Positions 16,539 through 24,984 of a stretch of 64,000 nucleotides of DNA are shown one piece after another. The stretch's first letter is position 1. Each line of letters opens with the position of its first letter. The notes beneath the pieces were generated by a model. The model was not told the DNA's origin. It saw nothing but the letters and a program-made list of their open reading frames with translations, and ran no database searches. Position numbers and translations under genes: made by a program. Source of the DNA: Sporomusaceae bacterium UBA7701 (lineage in GTDB: Bacteria > Bacillota > Negativicutes > Sporomusales > UBA7701); the NCBI GenBank assembly GCA_002482545.1, contig DLGF01000009.1, positions 172,990-236,989 of the forward strand, given 5' to 3'.

Positions 16539-16567
16539 ATGTTACCATGACAAAATCAAGCTGTCAA
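16539..16567 (-). promoter_or_regulatory. Promoter of the tcyP leader / tRNA-like region
   Basis: TTGACA (16562-16567) and TAACAT (16539-16544) on the minus strand with 17-base spacing. Start near 16532. It lies just past the bioB stop, so it is independent of the biotin operon. Confidence 0.75.
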
Positions 16568-16624
16568 TACTCTGCAGCCATTTGGGCGAACTTTCGCGTA
16601 GCGCCGCGCCGAAGCCGGAACCTT

Positions 16625-17620
16625 TTACGGCCTGGCGCCGGCCACCGGCGCCAGGCCCAGCCCCCGGATCGTCGCGATGTCCGCGGCCGCGCCCCGGCCG
16701 CTGGTTGTAAGGTAGTTGCCGATCAGCATGCCGTTCATCCCGGCGAGAAAACCCAGCGGAACCAGTTCGCCCAGGGCTCTTTCCCGGCCACCGGCATAGC
16801 GGAGGATTTTGTCCGGCAGAATCAGCCGGAATAAGGCGAAGGTCTGCAAAACCTCCAGTGGTTTTAACGGCGGCTGGTTTTCCAGGGCGGTGCCCTTGAC
16901 CGGATTTAAGATATTGATCGGCACTGAATCGACATCAAGTTCCCGCAGGGCGAAAGCCAGCTCGATCCGGTGCTCCCAGCCCTCCCCCATGCCGATGATC
17001 CCGCCGGAACATACCTCAAGCCCGGCAGCTTTTACCAGTCTTATGGTTTCCACCCGCTCTTCGTAGCTGTGGGTCGTGCAAATCTTGCTGAAGAAGCTTT
17101 GGCCGGCTTCGAGATTGTGATGATAGCGGGTTATGCCGGCGGCTTTCAAAGCCTTCACCTGCTCCGGCCCGAGAATCCCCAGGGAGCAGCACCGCTCAAG
17201 CCCCGTGTCCCGTCCGATCCGTTCGATGGCGGCGGTGATCCGGCCGAAGTCCGGATCGTTCTTCATGCCGCACCCGGCGGTAACAATGCAGAAGCGGTAA
17301 GCGCCATGGGACTCCGCCTGCTTCGCCGCCGCCAAAATCCGCGCCTCGCTCAGCAAGGGATAAGGTTCAAGCTTTACGTCATGCCGGGCCGACTGGGCGC
17401 AAAATTTGCAGTCCTCCGAACAGCCGCCCGACCGGGCGTTGACGATTTCGCAGGTATCGACCCGATTGCCGGTAAAATGAGCCCGGACTTTGTTGGCGAC
17501 GGCCAGCAAAAGCGGAATATCCTCCTCCGCTATCCGGGTAAGCGCCAAGGCCTCGTCACAGCTCAGCCTTCCGCCCGCCAGAACCTGTTTCCCCAAAGCG
17601 AAAATGCGGTCATAACTCAT
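16625..17620 (-). CDS. bioB: Biotin synthase, second gene of a tandem pair
   Basis: A 331-residue radical SAM enzyme that inserts sulfur into dethiobiotin. The [4Fe-4S] ligands are C67, C71 and C74 (CSEDCKFC). YRFCIVTAG, ERCCSLG and LEVCSGGIIGMGE carry the further cysteines expected for the [2Fe-2S] cluster, and CTTHSYEER is conserved. The start overlaps the end of the upstream bioB copy by 11 bases and has its own GGAGGAAAC site, so the two are translationally coupled. It has a different C-terminus and clearly diverged sequence from its neighbour, so this is an old duplication. No bioA, bioD or bioF lies in the window. Confidence 0.93.
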   Translation of the reverse strand: MSYDRIFALGKQVLAGGRLSCDEALALTRIAEEDIPLLLAVANKVRAHFTGNRVDTCEIVNARSGGCSEDCKFCAQSARHDVKLEPYPLLSEARILAAAKQAESHGAYRFCIVTAGCGMKNDPDFGRITAAIERIGRDTGLERCCSLGILGPEQVKALKAAGITRYHHNLEAGQSFFSKICTTHSYEERVETIRLVKAAGLEVCSGGIIGMGEGWEHRIELAFALRELDVDSVPINILNPVKGTALENQPPLKPLEVLQTFALFRLILPDKILRYAGGRERALGELVPLGFLAGMNGMLIGNYLTTSGRGAAADIATIRGLGLAPVAGARP

Positions 17621-18620
17621 TTTGTTTCCTCCCTGCCAACGAGCCGGGCACTAGCCCGGCATCGTGCACCATGGTGAAATCCGCGCGGCTGTCGCGCCCG
17701 CCGAAGGTCAAGTAATTGCCCACAATCAGCCCGTTCGCCCCTGCCAGCAGGAGAGCGCCCTGCATATCCCGCAGGTTGATCTCCCGGCCTCCGGCCGGAC
17801 GGATGACTTTATCCGGCAGGATAAACCGGAAGATGGCGAAGGTCTTGATGATTTCCAGGGGATGGAGCGGCGGCTGCCCTTCCAGCGCCGTTCCCTTGAC
17901 GGGGTTTAAAATATTGACCGGCACCGAACTGACGGCCAGGGCGCGCAGCGCCAGAGCCAAGTCGATCCTGTCCTCCCAGGTCTCGCCAAGGCCGATGATG
18001 CCGCCTGAGCAAAGTTCAAGGCCGGCGCTTTTGGCGGCTTGCAAGGTATTCCACCGCTCTTCGTAGGAATGGGTGGTGCAGACCGAGGGATAAAACCGCC
18101 GGCTCGTCTCCAAGTTGTGGGCATAGCGTTTCAGGCCGGCCGCGGCCAGGGCCGCCGCCTGCTCAAGCCCGATGGTGCCCAGGTTGGCGCAAACGCCGAT
18201 TTCCGCGGTTTCGATCCCCCGCCGGAGCAGCGCGATGATTGCCGCAAAGTCAGGATCATGAACCATTCCTTTGCCGCTTGTCACAATACTGGCGCGACGG
18301 GCGCCGGCCCTGTCCAGTTCTTTTAGCGCCTTTTCCGCCTCGTCGGGCGAGATGAGGGGGAAAGGGCGGCAGTTGGTGCGGTGATGGACGGATTGGGCGC
18401 AGAAGCCGCAATCCTCCGGGCATAATCCCGAGCGGGCGTTTACGACTCCGCACATATCTACTTCTTGTCCGGCGAATTTCGCCCGGATCTTGTTGGCGTA
18501 GGCCCCCAGGAGGGGAATATCCTCCACCCCGGTTTCCGCCAGCCGGAGAGCTTCCCCGCGGGTGACCGGATGGCCTTCCAGAACCAGCTCGGCCAGGGCG
18601 ATTATCTCTCTTGAGTGCAT
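17610..18620 (-). CDS. bioB: Biotin synthase, first gene of a tandem pair
   Basis: A 336-residue radical SAM biotin synthase with CPEDCGFC (C67, C71, C74) and the same later motifs: ASIVTSG in place of the usual Cys-containing strand, GVCANLGTIG, CTTHSYEERW and LELCSGGIIGLGE. The strand that reads RFCIVTAG in the partner reads RASIVTSG here, so one [2Fe-2S] ligand cysteine appears replaced by Ala/Ser. A TTG two codons upstream is possible, but GAGG is 8 bases from the ATG used. Two BirA-type operators surround the promoter. Confidence 0.9.
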   Translation of the reverse strand: MHSREIIALAELVLEGHPVTRGEALRLAETGVEDIPLLGAYANKIRAKFAGQEVDMCGVVNARSGLCPEDCGFCAQSVHHRTNCRPFPLISPDEAEKALKELDRAGARRASIVTSGKGMVHDPDFAAIIALLRRGIETAEIGVCANLGTIGLEQAAALAAAGLKRYAHNLETSRRFYPSVCTTHSYEERWNTLQAAKSAGLELCSGGIIGLGETWEDRIDLALALRALAVSSVPVNILNPVKGTALEGQPPLHPLEIIKTFAIFRFILPDKVIRPAGGREINLRDMQGALLLAGANGLIVGNYLTFGGRDSRADFTMVHDAGLVPGSLAGRKQNEL

Positions 18621-18637
18621 CGGCAAATCCTCGTTGA

Positions 18638-18669
18638 TCGTTAACCTGTATTTTTACCATTGTTTACAA
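18638..18669. promoter_or_regulatory. BirA-type operator 1, upstream of the bioB pair
   Basis: On the minus strand TTGTAAAC, 16 bases, then GTTAACGA. This matches the biotin repressor palindrome TTGTwAAC-N14-16-GTTwACAA. It lies between the -10 box and the start codon of the first bioB, where bound BirA would block transcription when biotinyl-AMP is available. Confidence 0.75.
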
Positions 18670-18678
18670 TATGGTTTT

Positions 18679-18707
18679 AGCATACACCTTGCAATGCCAT
18701 TTGTAAA
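18679..18707 (-). promoter_or_regulatory. Promoter of the tandem bioB operon
   Basis: TTTACA (18702-18707) and TATGCT (18679-18684), 17 bases apart on the minus strand. The -35 box lies inside a half-site of operator 2 and operator 1 lies just downstream of the -10. An alternative pair, TTGCAA and TATTGT, also has 17-base spacing and would overlap operator 1. Confidence 0.6.
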
Positions 18708-18732
18708 CCTCAAAAATCATTAAAGTTGACAT
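18701..18732. promoter_or_regulatory. BirA-type operator 2, upstream of the bioB pair
   Basis: Plus strand TTGTAAAC, 16 bases, then GTTGACAT: one perfect and one weaker half-site with the same spacing as operator 1. It covers the -35 region. Two operators 31 bases apart could allow cooperative binding. Confidence 0.6.
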
Positions 18733-18884
18733 TCCCCCGGTCTGCCGCCTGCTATCAAACCGCATGTGGCTCTTTTTCCTGAAGCGCGGACGAATTATGC
18801 CTGGCCTGTTGCCGGCGAAGGTTTAGGCGCCGGCGCCGGGAGCGTAAACAGTCATCCGCCCGGCCCGGCAAAGCTTGTGCAGCG

Positions 18885-18919
18885 AAAGGGCCCCGGCTTA
18901 ATTCGCCGGGGCCCTTTCC
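18885..18919. terminator. Strong bidirectional terminator after the M28 gene
   Basis: AAAGGGCCCCGGC and GCCGGGGCCCTTT form a 13-bp stem around TTAATTC, followed by CCTTTCC. It ends the leftward catabolic operon just past the M28 gene. The rest of the gap up to the bioB operators shows only another GC-rich inverted repeat. Confidence 0.8.
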
Positions 18920-18939
18920 TTTCCAGACCTCTTTAATCA

Positions 18940-20655
18940 CTAATAGGGTTTTTCAGCCATCAGCAACCGCAGTCTTTCTTCCAGAAGCTGGAGCTCCCCG
19001 ACAATCCGGTTGCGCTGGCGGATAAATCCGGTTGACAGAAAGAGAAATTCGTCGGCCGGGAGAGCCTCCCTGCGTATCCCGGCGACTTTTTGCAGGCCGG
19101 GAAAGAGCTTTGCCGGAAAGGTGCTGTCATAATCGTACGGGCTGCTTGCGGAGTGGACCAGCCGGTTCAACACGCCTCCCGCCGTTTTGACCACCTTGTC
19201 GACATCAATTCCCGGCGTCCCGAGGCATTGCACGACCGTGCCCTCGGCCCCGTTCAACGCGGCAAGAACCGGCTCGAAATCAAACGCCGAATCGCTCTCG
19301 CCGGCTATGGCGCCGACGACTTCGCGCAGCCGGGAAAAATAGGCGCCAAAGTCGGCCGGCAATTGCCGGGAGCAGGCCAGCTGAAAGACGGTGGCGGCGT
19401 TTAGCCTGGCGTCCCTCAGCAGGATACGGGCATCGACCTTGTCCAAGGTGTCGAATTCGGTATGCCACCACCAGCCCCCGCCCGAACCGGGGCAGTTATA
19501 CTTTTTTTCCGCCGGCGGCGGCTCGTATTTGTACATGAGGTGGATTGGAATATCGACACCCCAGAACGACTGGTCAGCCCCTCTTGGTATATCGAGAGTG
19601 ACTGCCGGTACTCTGCCGGTATGCTCCTGAATGAGCTTTGCAGTAAAGCCGAGCCCCTCCAGGCGGGTGGTGCGGGGCAAAACGATTTCTCCCCCCTGGG
19701 AGCCCGGGGAGTCGATATTGAGATGCGCAACGCAATGGGACCTGAGTTCGGTCCAGAACTGGTCGCAATACCAGGCGGAACCCATATACCTGCCGTTGGA
19801 GTGGCCGGGCCACCAGGCGATTACCAAGCTCCGCTCCAGTTCTCCCGCCAGCGCGGAAAATACCCTGGCCATCTCCAGACAAACCGCATTGCCGACGGCA
19901 TTATCGGTCACACCCTCGTACCAGGAATCATAGTGGCCGGATACCAGCACAAAATCGGGCGACTTCCCCGGTATATGGGCGATTGGCAGCCAAGCGGCGG
20001 CCACCCGGTTTTCGACCCAGGCGCAAATCCTCGCCTGAACCGGTTCATGGTCCATTTGCTCCAGCAGTCGCACGCCCTCCGCCTTAGTGATCCCGACTAC
20101 CGGAATAGTTGGCAGCGAATCTTTGTCTCCGTCGGCCGGCGTCCCCCATATCGGTCCGACGGTTTCTTCATGGATGGCCTCTTCACCGGTTTCCCAGATA
20201 TGGATCAGCCCTAAGGCGCCGGAAGCTTCGATCTTCTTCACATAGTCTTCGTAGAAGTTCCAGCTGACCACGATTTTTCCCCGGAACTGCCTGTACCAGT
20301 CCCGCTCCTCGGCCTTCGCCAGCTTGGGTCCTGCGCTGCGGCGGTCGTATATGGCCTCGGCGGTTACGCCTTCCGGGCAATTGGCGCCGAAGGATCTTGG
20401 CCGGGAGGGTATAGGCCGCGCGGTTGTCCCTGTAACCGTAAGCTGGCTCTTGACAGGATCGCTGAAATAACCGTCCAGCTCATACTGACGGCAGGAGACG
20501 CCATATTCCACGAGCTTGCCGATGATGTACCCGGAGGCTTGCCGGCTGCCGGCCGTACCGGTTAGGCGATTGAGGCGGCTGAAATAAACCAGCAGCTTCT
20601 CCATTTCTCCGTACTCAACCTTGCCTAGCAGTTCCTGATAAAGGCTTTCTTTCAT
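18940..20655 (-). CDS. M28-family peptidase homologue with PA domain and altered active site
   Basis: A 571-residue cytosolic protein with a protease-associated domain (about 70-220) inserted before an M28 zinc aminopeptidase fold (about 230-430). Metal-ligand motifs H241 (SGHYDSW), D251 (TDNAVG), D315 (NIDSPG) and H398 (WHTEFDT) are present. The segment that normally reads GAEExGLLGS with the catalytic and bridging glutamates reads PGHSNGRYMGS (283-293), so both glutamates are gone. It may be inactive, use other residues, or have another function. It is the last gene of a leftward operon with M20 and YfcC. A weak GGGGTG precedes the ATG. Confidence 0.8.
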   Translation of the reverse strand: MKESLYQELLGKVEYGEMEKLLVYFSRLNRLTGTAGSRQASGYIIGKLVEYGVSCRQYELDGYFSDPVKSQLTVTGTTARPIPSRPRSFGANCPEGVTAEAIYDRRSAGPKLAKAEERDWYRQFRGKIVVSWNFYEDYVKKIEASGALGLIHIWETGEEAIHEETVGPIWGTPADGDKDSLPTIPVVGITKAEGVRLLEQMDHEPVQARICAWVENRVAAAWLPIAHIPGKSPDFVLVSGHYDSWYEGVTDNAVGNAVCLEMARVFSALAGELERSLVIAWWPGHSNGRYMGSAWYCDQFWTELRSHCVAHLNIDSPGSQGGEIVLPRTTRLEGLGFTAKLIQEHTGRVPAVTLDIPRGADQSFWGVDIPIHLMYKYEPPPAEKKYNCPGSGGGWWWHTEFDTLDKVDARILLRDARLNAATVFQLACSRQLPADFGAYFSRLREVVGAIAGESDSAFDFEPVLAALNGAEGTVVQCLGTPGIDVDKVVKTAGGVLNRLVHSASSPYDYDSTFPAKLFPGLQKVAGIRREALPADEFLFLSTGFIRQRNRIVGELQLLEERLRLLMAEKPY

Positions 20656-20673
20656 AACCGCACCCCGATCTTC

Positions 20674-21882
20674 TTATGAAATTTGGCTACATATGGCCGC
20701 CTTTTCCCGGTGGAACTCGTCAATGATTCCGGCCAGCAAATTCCCGTCCTGAATCAGGTCCGCAGCCGTCAGGGCGAGAATTTTGGCCCCGAGGATGATC
20801 GCCTCGTACGCTTCCGGCGCTTTTCCCCTGTCCAGCCATGCCCGGCTATGCGCCGTTGTCCCTTTCTCGATAAACGGGACGCGTATGCAAGATCCGGGGA
20901 CGTGATACATCACCGACGCGAAATCCGTGGAACCGGTCTTTTCCCGCGGCGGTGCGATCGCCTTCGCTCCCGCGGTCTCCGCATTTTCCATCAACAGGCG
21001 GTTCAGGGACCGTACCGGGATTTTATTATGCATATCGGCAACCCTTTTTACCTCATAATTCGTGTCCGTCATCAGTGCGGCTCCCTCAAGGATACGCAGG
21101 ACACGGGCGATTACCTCGTCCAGGTAGGGGCGGTCATAGGACCGCACCTCAATCCGGGCCGCCGCCGCTTCAGGGATGGCATTGACCGCCTGCCCGCCAT
21201 TTTCAATAATTCCATGGATGCGGACATCATCCCGCACATGACCGCGCAGATAGGCGATCCCGTTGAAAGCCAGCATCAGCGCTTCCAGCGCGCTCCTCCC
21301 CTTGTCGGGCGCCACGGCCGAATGCGAGGATATTCCGTTGAAGGTGACAACGAACTCGGACAACGCCATGGACTTGACATCCGTCTGGGTGGCGTCTCCC
21401 CCGTGCATCATTAAGGCGATATCCAGCTGGGTGAAAGCGCCGTTCGCCAGCATGACGTTCTTGCCGCCTTCCGCAGTCTCTTCGGCCGGCGTCCCGATCA
21501 CTTCCAGGGTATAGGGGAAATCCCGCATGATGTCCTTGAGCGCCACCGCCGCTCCGGCGATGCTCGGTCCCTGCAGGTGATGAGCGCACACATGGCCGAG
21601 GTTGAGGACGGCGTCGTATTCGCACAACAGACCGATGCAGGGACCGCCGCTGCCATTTTGGCAGACGGCCCGAAAGGCTGTTGCCAGCCCTCCGTAGCCC
21701 GGGGAAACCTCAAACCCGTTGCTGCGCAGGAAACCGGCCAGCAGCCGGGAGGCTTCCACCTCCCGGTAGCCTACTTCAGGATGGTCAAAGATATAATCAC
21801 TCATTTTTGTCAGCTCGGGTTTCAACTTGTCAATCGCTCTCATCAATTCCGTCTTCCGTGCTTGAAGATTGATATCCGCCAT
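20674..21882 (-). CDS. M20 amidohydrolase, AbgB/HipO-like (copy A)
   Basis: A 402-residue M20D-type zinc amidohydrolase that would cleave N-acyl amino acids or aminobenzoyl-glutamate-like amides. Visible metal-site motifs are CEYDA, VCAHHLQG, GTPAEETAEGG and MMHGGD; a dimerisation domain lies in the middle third. The second ATG, three codons in, is used because the purine-rich GGAGAAGGG lies about 9 bases upstream of it. It resembles copy B at 23722-24921 over its full length, by eye around two-thirds identical. YfcC upstream and M28 downstream are close, suggesting one operon. The substrate is unknown. Confidence 0.88.
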   Translation of the reverse strand: MADINLQARKTELMRAIDKLKPELTKMSDYIFDHPEVGYREVEASRLLAGFLRSNGFEVSPGYGGLATAFRAVCQNGSGGPCIGLLCEYDAVLNLGHVCAHHLQGPSIAGAAVALKDIMRDFPYTLEVIGTPAEETAEGGKNVMLANGAFTQLDIALMMHGGDATQTDVKSMALSEFVVTFNGISSHSAVAPDKGRSALEALMLAFNGIAYLRGHVRDDVRIHGIIENGGQAVNAIPEAAAARIEVRSYDRPYLDEVIARVLRILEGAALMTDTNYEVKRVADMHNKIPVRSLNRLLMENAETAGAKAIAPPREKTGSTDFASVMYHVPGSCIRVPFIEKGTTAHSRAWLDRGKAPEAYEAIILGAKILALTAADLIQDGNLLAGIIDEFHREKAAICSQIS

Positions 21883-21915
21883 ATCCTGCATCCCTTCTCC
21901 GGTTATGTAATTTTT

Positions 21916-23328
21916 CTATTGATAACCGATCATCGACGCGAGAACCGCGAACAGCGCTCCGATAAGCAGCCATATCAGTTCAAGCGGCAGCATGAATTTG
22001 AACCAGCGTTCAAAGGGAATCTTGGCCACGGACAGGGCCCCCATGGTGGCGGCGGATGTAGGTAGAATGGAGTTGGTGAATCCGTCCGGGCACTGGAAGA
22101 TCAGGACCGCCGTCTGCCGAGAAATCCCCAGCAGGTCCGACAGGGGAACCATAATCGGCATCGTGACCACCGCTTGGCCCGAGCTGGACCCGATGATCAG
22201 GCTGACGATGGTTTGGACCACATACATTCCTAACAATTGTACCGTATGCGGCAGCACACTCACCCAGACAGCCAGATTGTTGACGATGGTATCGACAATT
22301 TTGGCGTCCTGCATTACGACGAAAATGGCCCGGGCAAAGCCGATAATGAGCGCTCCGAAGGTAACGCTCCTGGCCCCTGCCACAAAACAGTTCGCCACCT
22401 TGCTGGGGCCGTAGCCGGCGACAAAGCCGCTGAATACGCCGATCATCATAAACGTAGCCGCCATCTCGTTAATCCACCAATTCTTGGCGGATACGCCCCA
22501 GAACAATAGGGCGAATCCCGCCACCACAACAGCCAGCACCCCAAAGTGAAAGGGTTTAAGTTCCGGTAATGCCGCATCTTTTTGATCGAAGTCCGTAACC
22601 AGGTCGGGTACGCCTGCCACGACGCTGCGGGAAGGATCGGCCTTGACGCGGTTGGCGTAGCGTAATATATAGGCGCTGGTGACAAGGAGGAGCACCACCA
22701 GCATGAGGACCCGCAGCCACATGCCGGAAAAGAGCGGCAGTTGGGCAATCGCCTGCGCAATGCCCACGCTGAAGGGATTCATCAGCCCTGCAGTGTAGCC
22801 TACTCCCGCCCCCAGCACCACCATCGCGGTTCCGGTCACGACATCATAGCCGAGCGACCTGGCCATAATGATGCCGATGGGGACGAATACCAGCACCTCG
22901 GCCGACATTCCCATGGTAAAGCCGCCTATGGAGAAAACGCTGAGAAAAATAGGCACTACCCAGGCTTCGCGCCCGCGCAGCACCAGAGCCAGGCGTCCCG
23001 TAAAGGCGTTGATCATATTCGTGTGGGTTATGATTTCAAACGCGCCGGCAACGACAAAAACGAAGAAAATGATATCGCTGGCATCGACCAGTCCCTTAAA
23101 CAGCACCACGGGAATCTCCAGCAGGCCAAGCGGCTTTGCGGCAACCTGATGGTAGCTGCCGGGAACAATCAGCGTCTTGCCGCTGGCAACGTCTTTGGCC
23201 CGGCTGAACTCTCCGGCGGGGATGAGGTAGGTAAGCCCGGCGGCCAGTATGACAAGGATTACCAGGAGCACGTATGTGTGCGGTACGGTACAGACTCTAC
23301 GCCAGAAACTCGTTTGGGGGGTTTTCAT
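21916..23328 (-). CDS. YfcC-family membrane transporter
   Basis: A 470-residue membrane protein with about 11-12 helices, of the YfcC (C4-dicarboxylate anaerobic carrier-like/AbgT-related) family. Motifs GGFTMGMSAEVLVFVPIG and IGSSSGQAVVTMPIMVPLSDLLG are typical of this group, whose members often sit with M20 peptidases and import peptides or acylated amino acids. The start is an ATG with AAGGAG 8 bases upstream. Upstream DNA contains a LysR-type promoter copy. It is first in an operon with M20 copy A and the M28 homologue, so it likely supplies their substrate. Confidence 0.87.
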   Translation of the reverse strand: MKTPQTSFWRRVCTVPHTYVLLVILVILAAGLTYLIPAGEFSRAKDVASGKTLIVPGSYHQVAAKPLGLLEIPVVLFKGLVDASDIIFFVFVVAGAFEIITHTNMINAFTGRLALVLRGREAWVVPIFLSVFSIGGFTMGMSAEVLVFVPIGIIMARSLGYDVVTGTAMVVLGAGVGYTAGLMNPFSVGIAQAIAQLPLFSGMWLRVLMLVVLLLVTSAYILRYANRVKADPSRSVVAGVPDLVTDFDQKDAALPELKPFHFGVLAVVVAGFALLFWGVSAKNWWINEMAATFMMIGVFSGFVAGYGPSKVANCFVAGARSVTFGALIIGFARAIFVVMQDAKIVDTIVNNLAVWVSVLPHTVQLLGMYVVQTIVSLIIGSSSGQAVVTMPIMVPLSDLLGISRQTAVLIFQCPDGFTNSILPTSAATMGALSVAKIPFERWFKFMLPLELIWLLIGALFAVLASMIGYQ

Positions 23329-23493
23329 ACTTTCACTCCTTTGTTTGGCGATATAGGTCAGGTTCCTGAGTGCCGCTTTCAGTGACCGCTTTCCCCTCCT
23401 CCATAAGTTTGTTCGGTTATGGCCGCCGCATCTCCCCAGGGTCATCGCCCCTCCCGGCGGGACCTGATAAGGAGAAGATGGGGACCTTCTTGG

Positions 23494-23575
23494 TAAGAAT
23501 TGTAGTATAATCGGGGAAATAAGAAAAATAACTAGTTTTTTCCCTTCGCCATAAATTATTTTTATAATCGGCGGC
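23494..23575. repeat. LysR-type promoter region, copy 1 (duplicate of 27577-27657)
   Basis: About 80 bases match the region upstream of the intact LysR gene with only scattered differences, including TAAGAATTGTAGTATAAT, AATAAGAAAAATAACTAG and the palindrome ATAAATTATTTTTAT (23551-23565), an ATAA-N7-TTAT LysR-type box. It lies upstream of yfcC on one side and of a relic reading frame on the other. It probably still binds a LysR regulator and drives yfcC leftward. Confidence 0.8.
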
Positions 23576-23659
23576 ATGCTTACCCGCCTGACTGACCGGG
23601 GCCTTGGGAGCGGCGCTCCCCGCCAGTGCCTGGGGTGTCATGTGGCCGCTCCGAAATAA
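23576..23659 (+). pseudogene. Relic of a deleted LysR gene (27 codons left)
   Basis: Between the LysR promoter copy and the LysR-type terminator, where the other locus has an 873-base gene, only 84 bases remain. They read from an ATG to the stop AAA TAA, the same terminal codons as the intact LysR gene. CATGTGGCCGC near the end resembles CATATGGCCGCC of the LysR 3' end. The simplest reading is a large internal deletion. Translation of the remaining 27-residue peptide is unproven. Confidence 0.6.
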
Positions 23660-23696
23660 GGACAAACCCGCTTTATCAGCGGGTTTGTCCTTATTT
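23654..23696. terminator. Terminator, copy of the one after the intact LysR gene
   Basis: AAATAAGGACAAACCCGCT and AGCGGGTTTGTCCTTATTT form a hairpin of 18-19 bp. The stem is identical to 28531-28573; only the loop differs. It also terminates M20 copy B on the minus strand. Confidence 0.85.
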
Positions 23697-23721
23697 CAGG
23701 CCGAGAGCCTTTTTCCGTTCT

Positions 23722-24921
23722 TCAGTTTTTCGTCAGCTTGGCCTTTTCGCGGTCGAATTCAGCGCGAATTTTCCTTACCGCCTGGCCGTCTTCGATAAGG
23801 TCCAGCACGGTCATCGCCAGGATTTTCGCCCCCGTCAGCAGGGCCTCGTGGGCGTCGTCCGACAATCCCTTGGCCAACCATTCCCGGCTGTGGGCGGTAA
23901 CGCCCTTGTCGACAAAGGCCACCCGGATGCAGGAGCCCGGCACAAAATACATGACCGAGGCAAAGTCGGTGGAGCCGGTCTTTTCCCGGGGCGGCGCAAT
24001 GGCCTTGGCTTCCGCGAGTTCAGCGTTCTTCATGAGGAGCTCGTTCAGCGTCAATACCGGGATTTTATTGTGGAAGTTGCCGACCCGCCGCACTTCGTAG
24101 GCAGTATCGGTCATCAGGGCCGCTCCGGCGAAAATTCTCTGGACCCGCTCGATCATTTCATCCAGGTAAGGGCGGTCATAGGCCCGCACCTCAATCCGGG
24201 CCGTCGCCTTTTCCGGGATGGCGTTCACCGCCTGCCCGCCATTGTCGATAATTCCGTGGATCCGGGCGTCGTCCCGCACATGGCCGCGCAGATAAGCCAA
24301 GCCGTTAAAGACCAGCATCAAGGCTTCCAGCGCACTCCGGCCCTTCTCCGGAGCGATGGCGGCATGGGCCGCCACGCCCGTGAAGGTAACCGCAAACTGC
24401 GTGCAGGCCATGGATTTGATGTCGGTTGTGGTGGTGTCGGAACCATGCATCATCAGCGCCACGTCCAAATCCTTGAAGGCACCGTTTTCCAGCATGATGT
24501 TTTTGCCGCCTTCGGCCATTTCCTCCGCCGGCGTCCCGATAATCTCCAGGGTATACGGCCGGTCTCCCGCCGCCGCCCGGACGGCCAAGGCGGCACCGGC
24601 CATACAAGGTCCCTGCAGGTGATGGGCGCAGGCGTGCCCGACATTTTCAATGGCGTCATACTCGCATAACAGCCCGATGCGGGGTCCGCCGCTCCCCTGG
24701 CGGTACACGGCCCTAAAGGCGGTGTCCAGTCCGCCGTAGCCCGTTTCCACCGTGAAGCCGTTGGCCCGAAAAAATCCGGCCAGCAGCTTCGAAGCCTCAT
24801 ATTCTTGATAGCCGATCTCGGGATGCTGATAAATGAAATCACTTAAAGCCGCCAGTTGACTTTTCAGTTCATCAACCGTTTCGATCAATTTTCTCTTCCG
24901 ATCGTCACTCTTGTTCGTCAA
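23722..24921 (-). CDS. M20 amidohydrolase, AbgB/HipO-like (copy B)
   Basis: A 399-residue paralogue of copy A with the same metal-site motifs: CEYDAIEN, ACAHHLQG, GTPAEEMAEGG, MMHGSD, and a C-terminal GSTDFASVMY block shared word for word. The start is a TTG with AGGAGG 7 bases upstream. It is the last gene of an operon with yjiH, yjiG and an M20A-like carboxypeptidase. Pairing with the YjiGH transporter-like proteins instead of YfcC suggests a related substrate delivered by another route. Confidence 0.88.
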   Translation of the reverse strand: MTNKSDDRKRKLIETVDELKSQLAALSDFIYQHPEIGYQEYEASKLLAGFFRANGFTVETGYGGLDTAFRAVYRQGSGGPRIGLLCEYDAIENVGHACAHHLQGPCMAGAALAVRAAAGDRPYTLEIIGTPAEEMAEGGKNIMLENGAFKDLDVALMMHGSDTTTTDIKSMACTQFAVTFTGVAAHAAIAPEKGRSALEALMLVFNGLAYLRGHVRDDARIHGIIDNGGQAVNAIPEKATARIEVRAYDRPYLDEMIERVQRIFAGAALMTDTAYEVRRVGNFHNKIPVLTLNELLMKNAELAEAKAIAPPREKTGSTDFASVMYFVPGSCIRVAFVDKGVTAHSREWLAKGLSDDAHEALLTGAKILAMTVLDLIEDGQAVRKIRAEFDREKAKLTKN

Positions 24922-24984
24922 GCTCTGTCCTCCTCCATGGCAATCCCGCGCCCGCGAGGGCCCTCCCGGAATGGGGCGGGCTGT

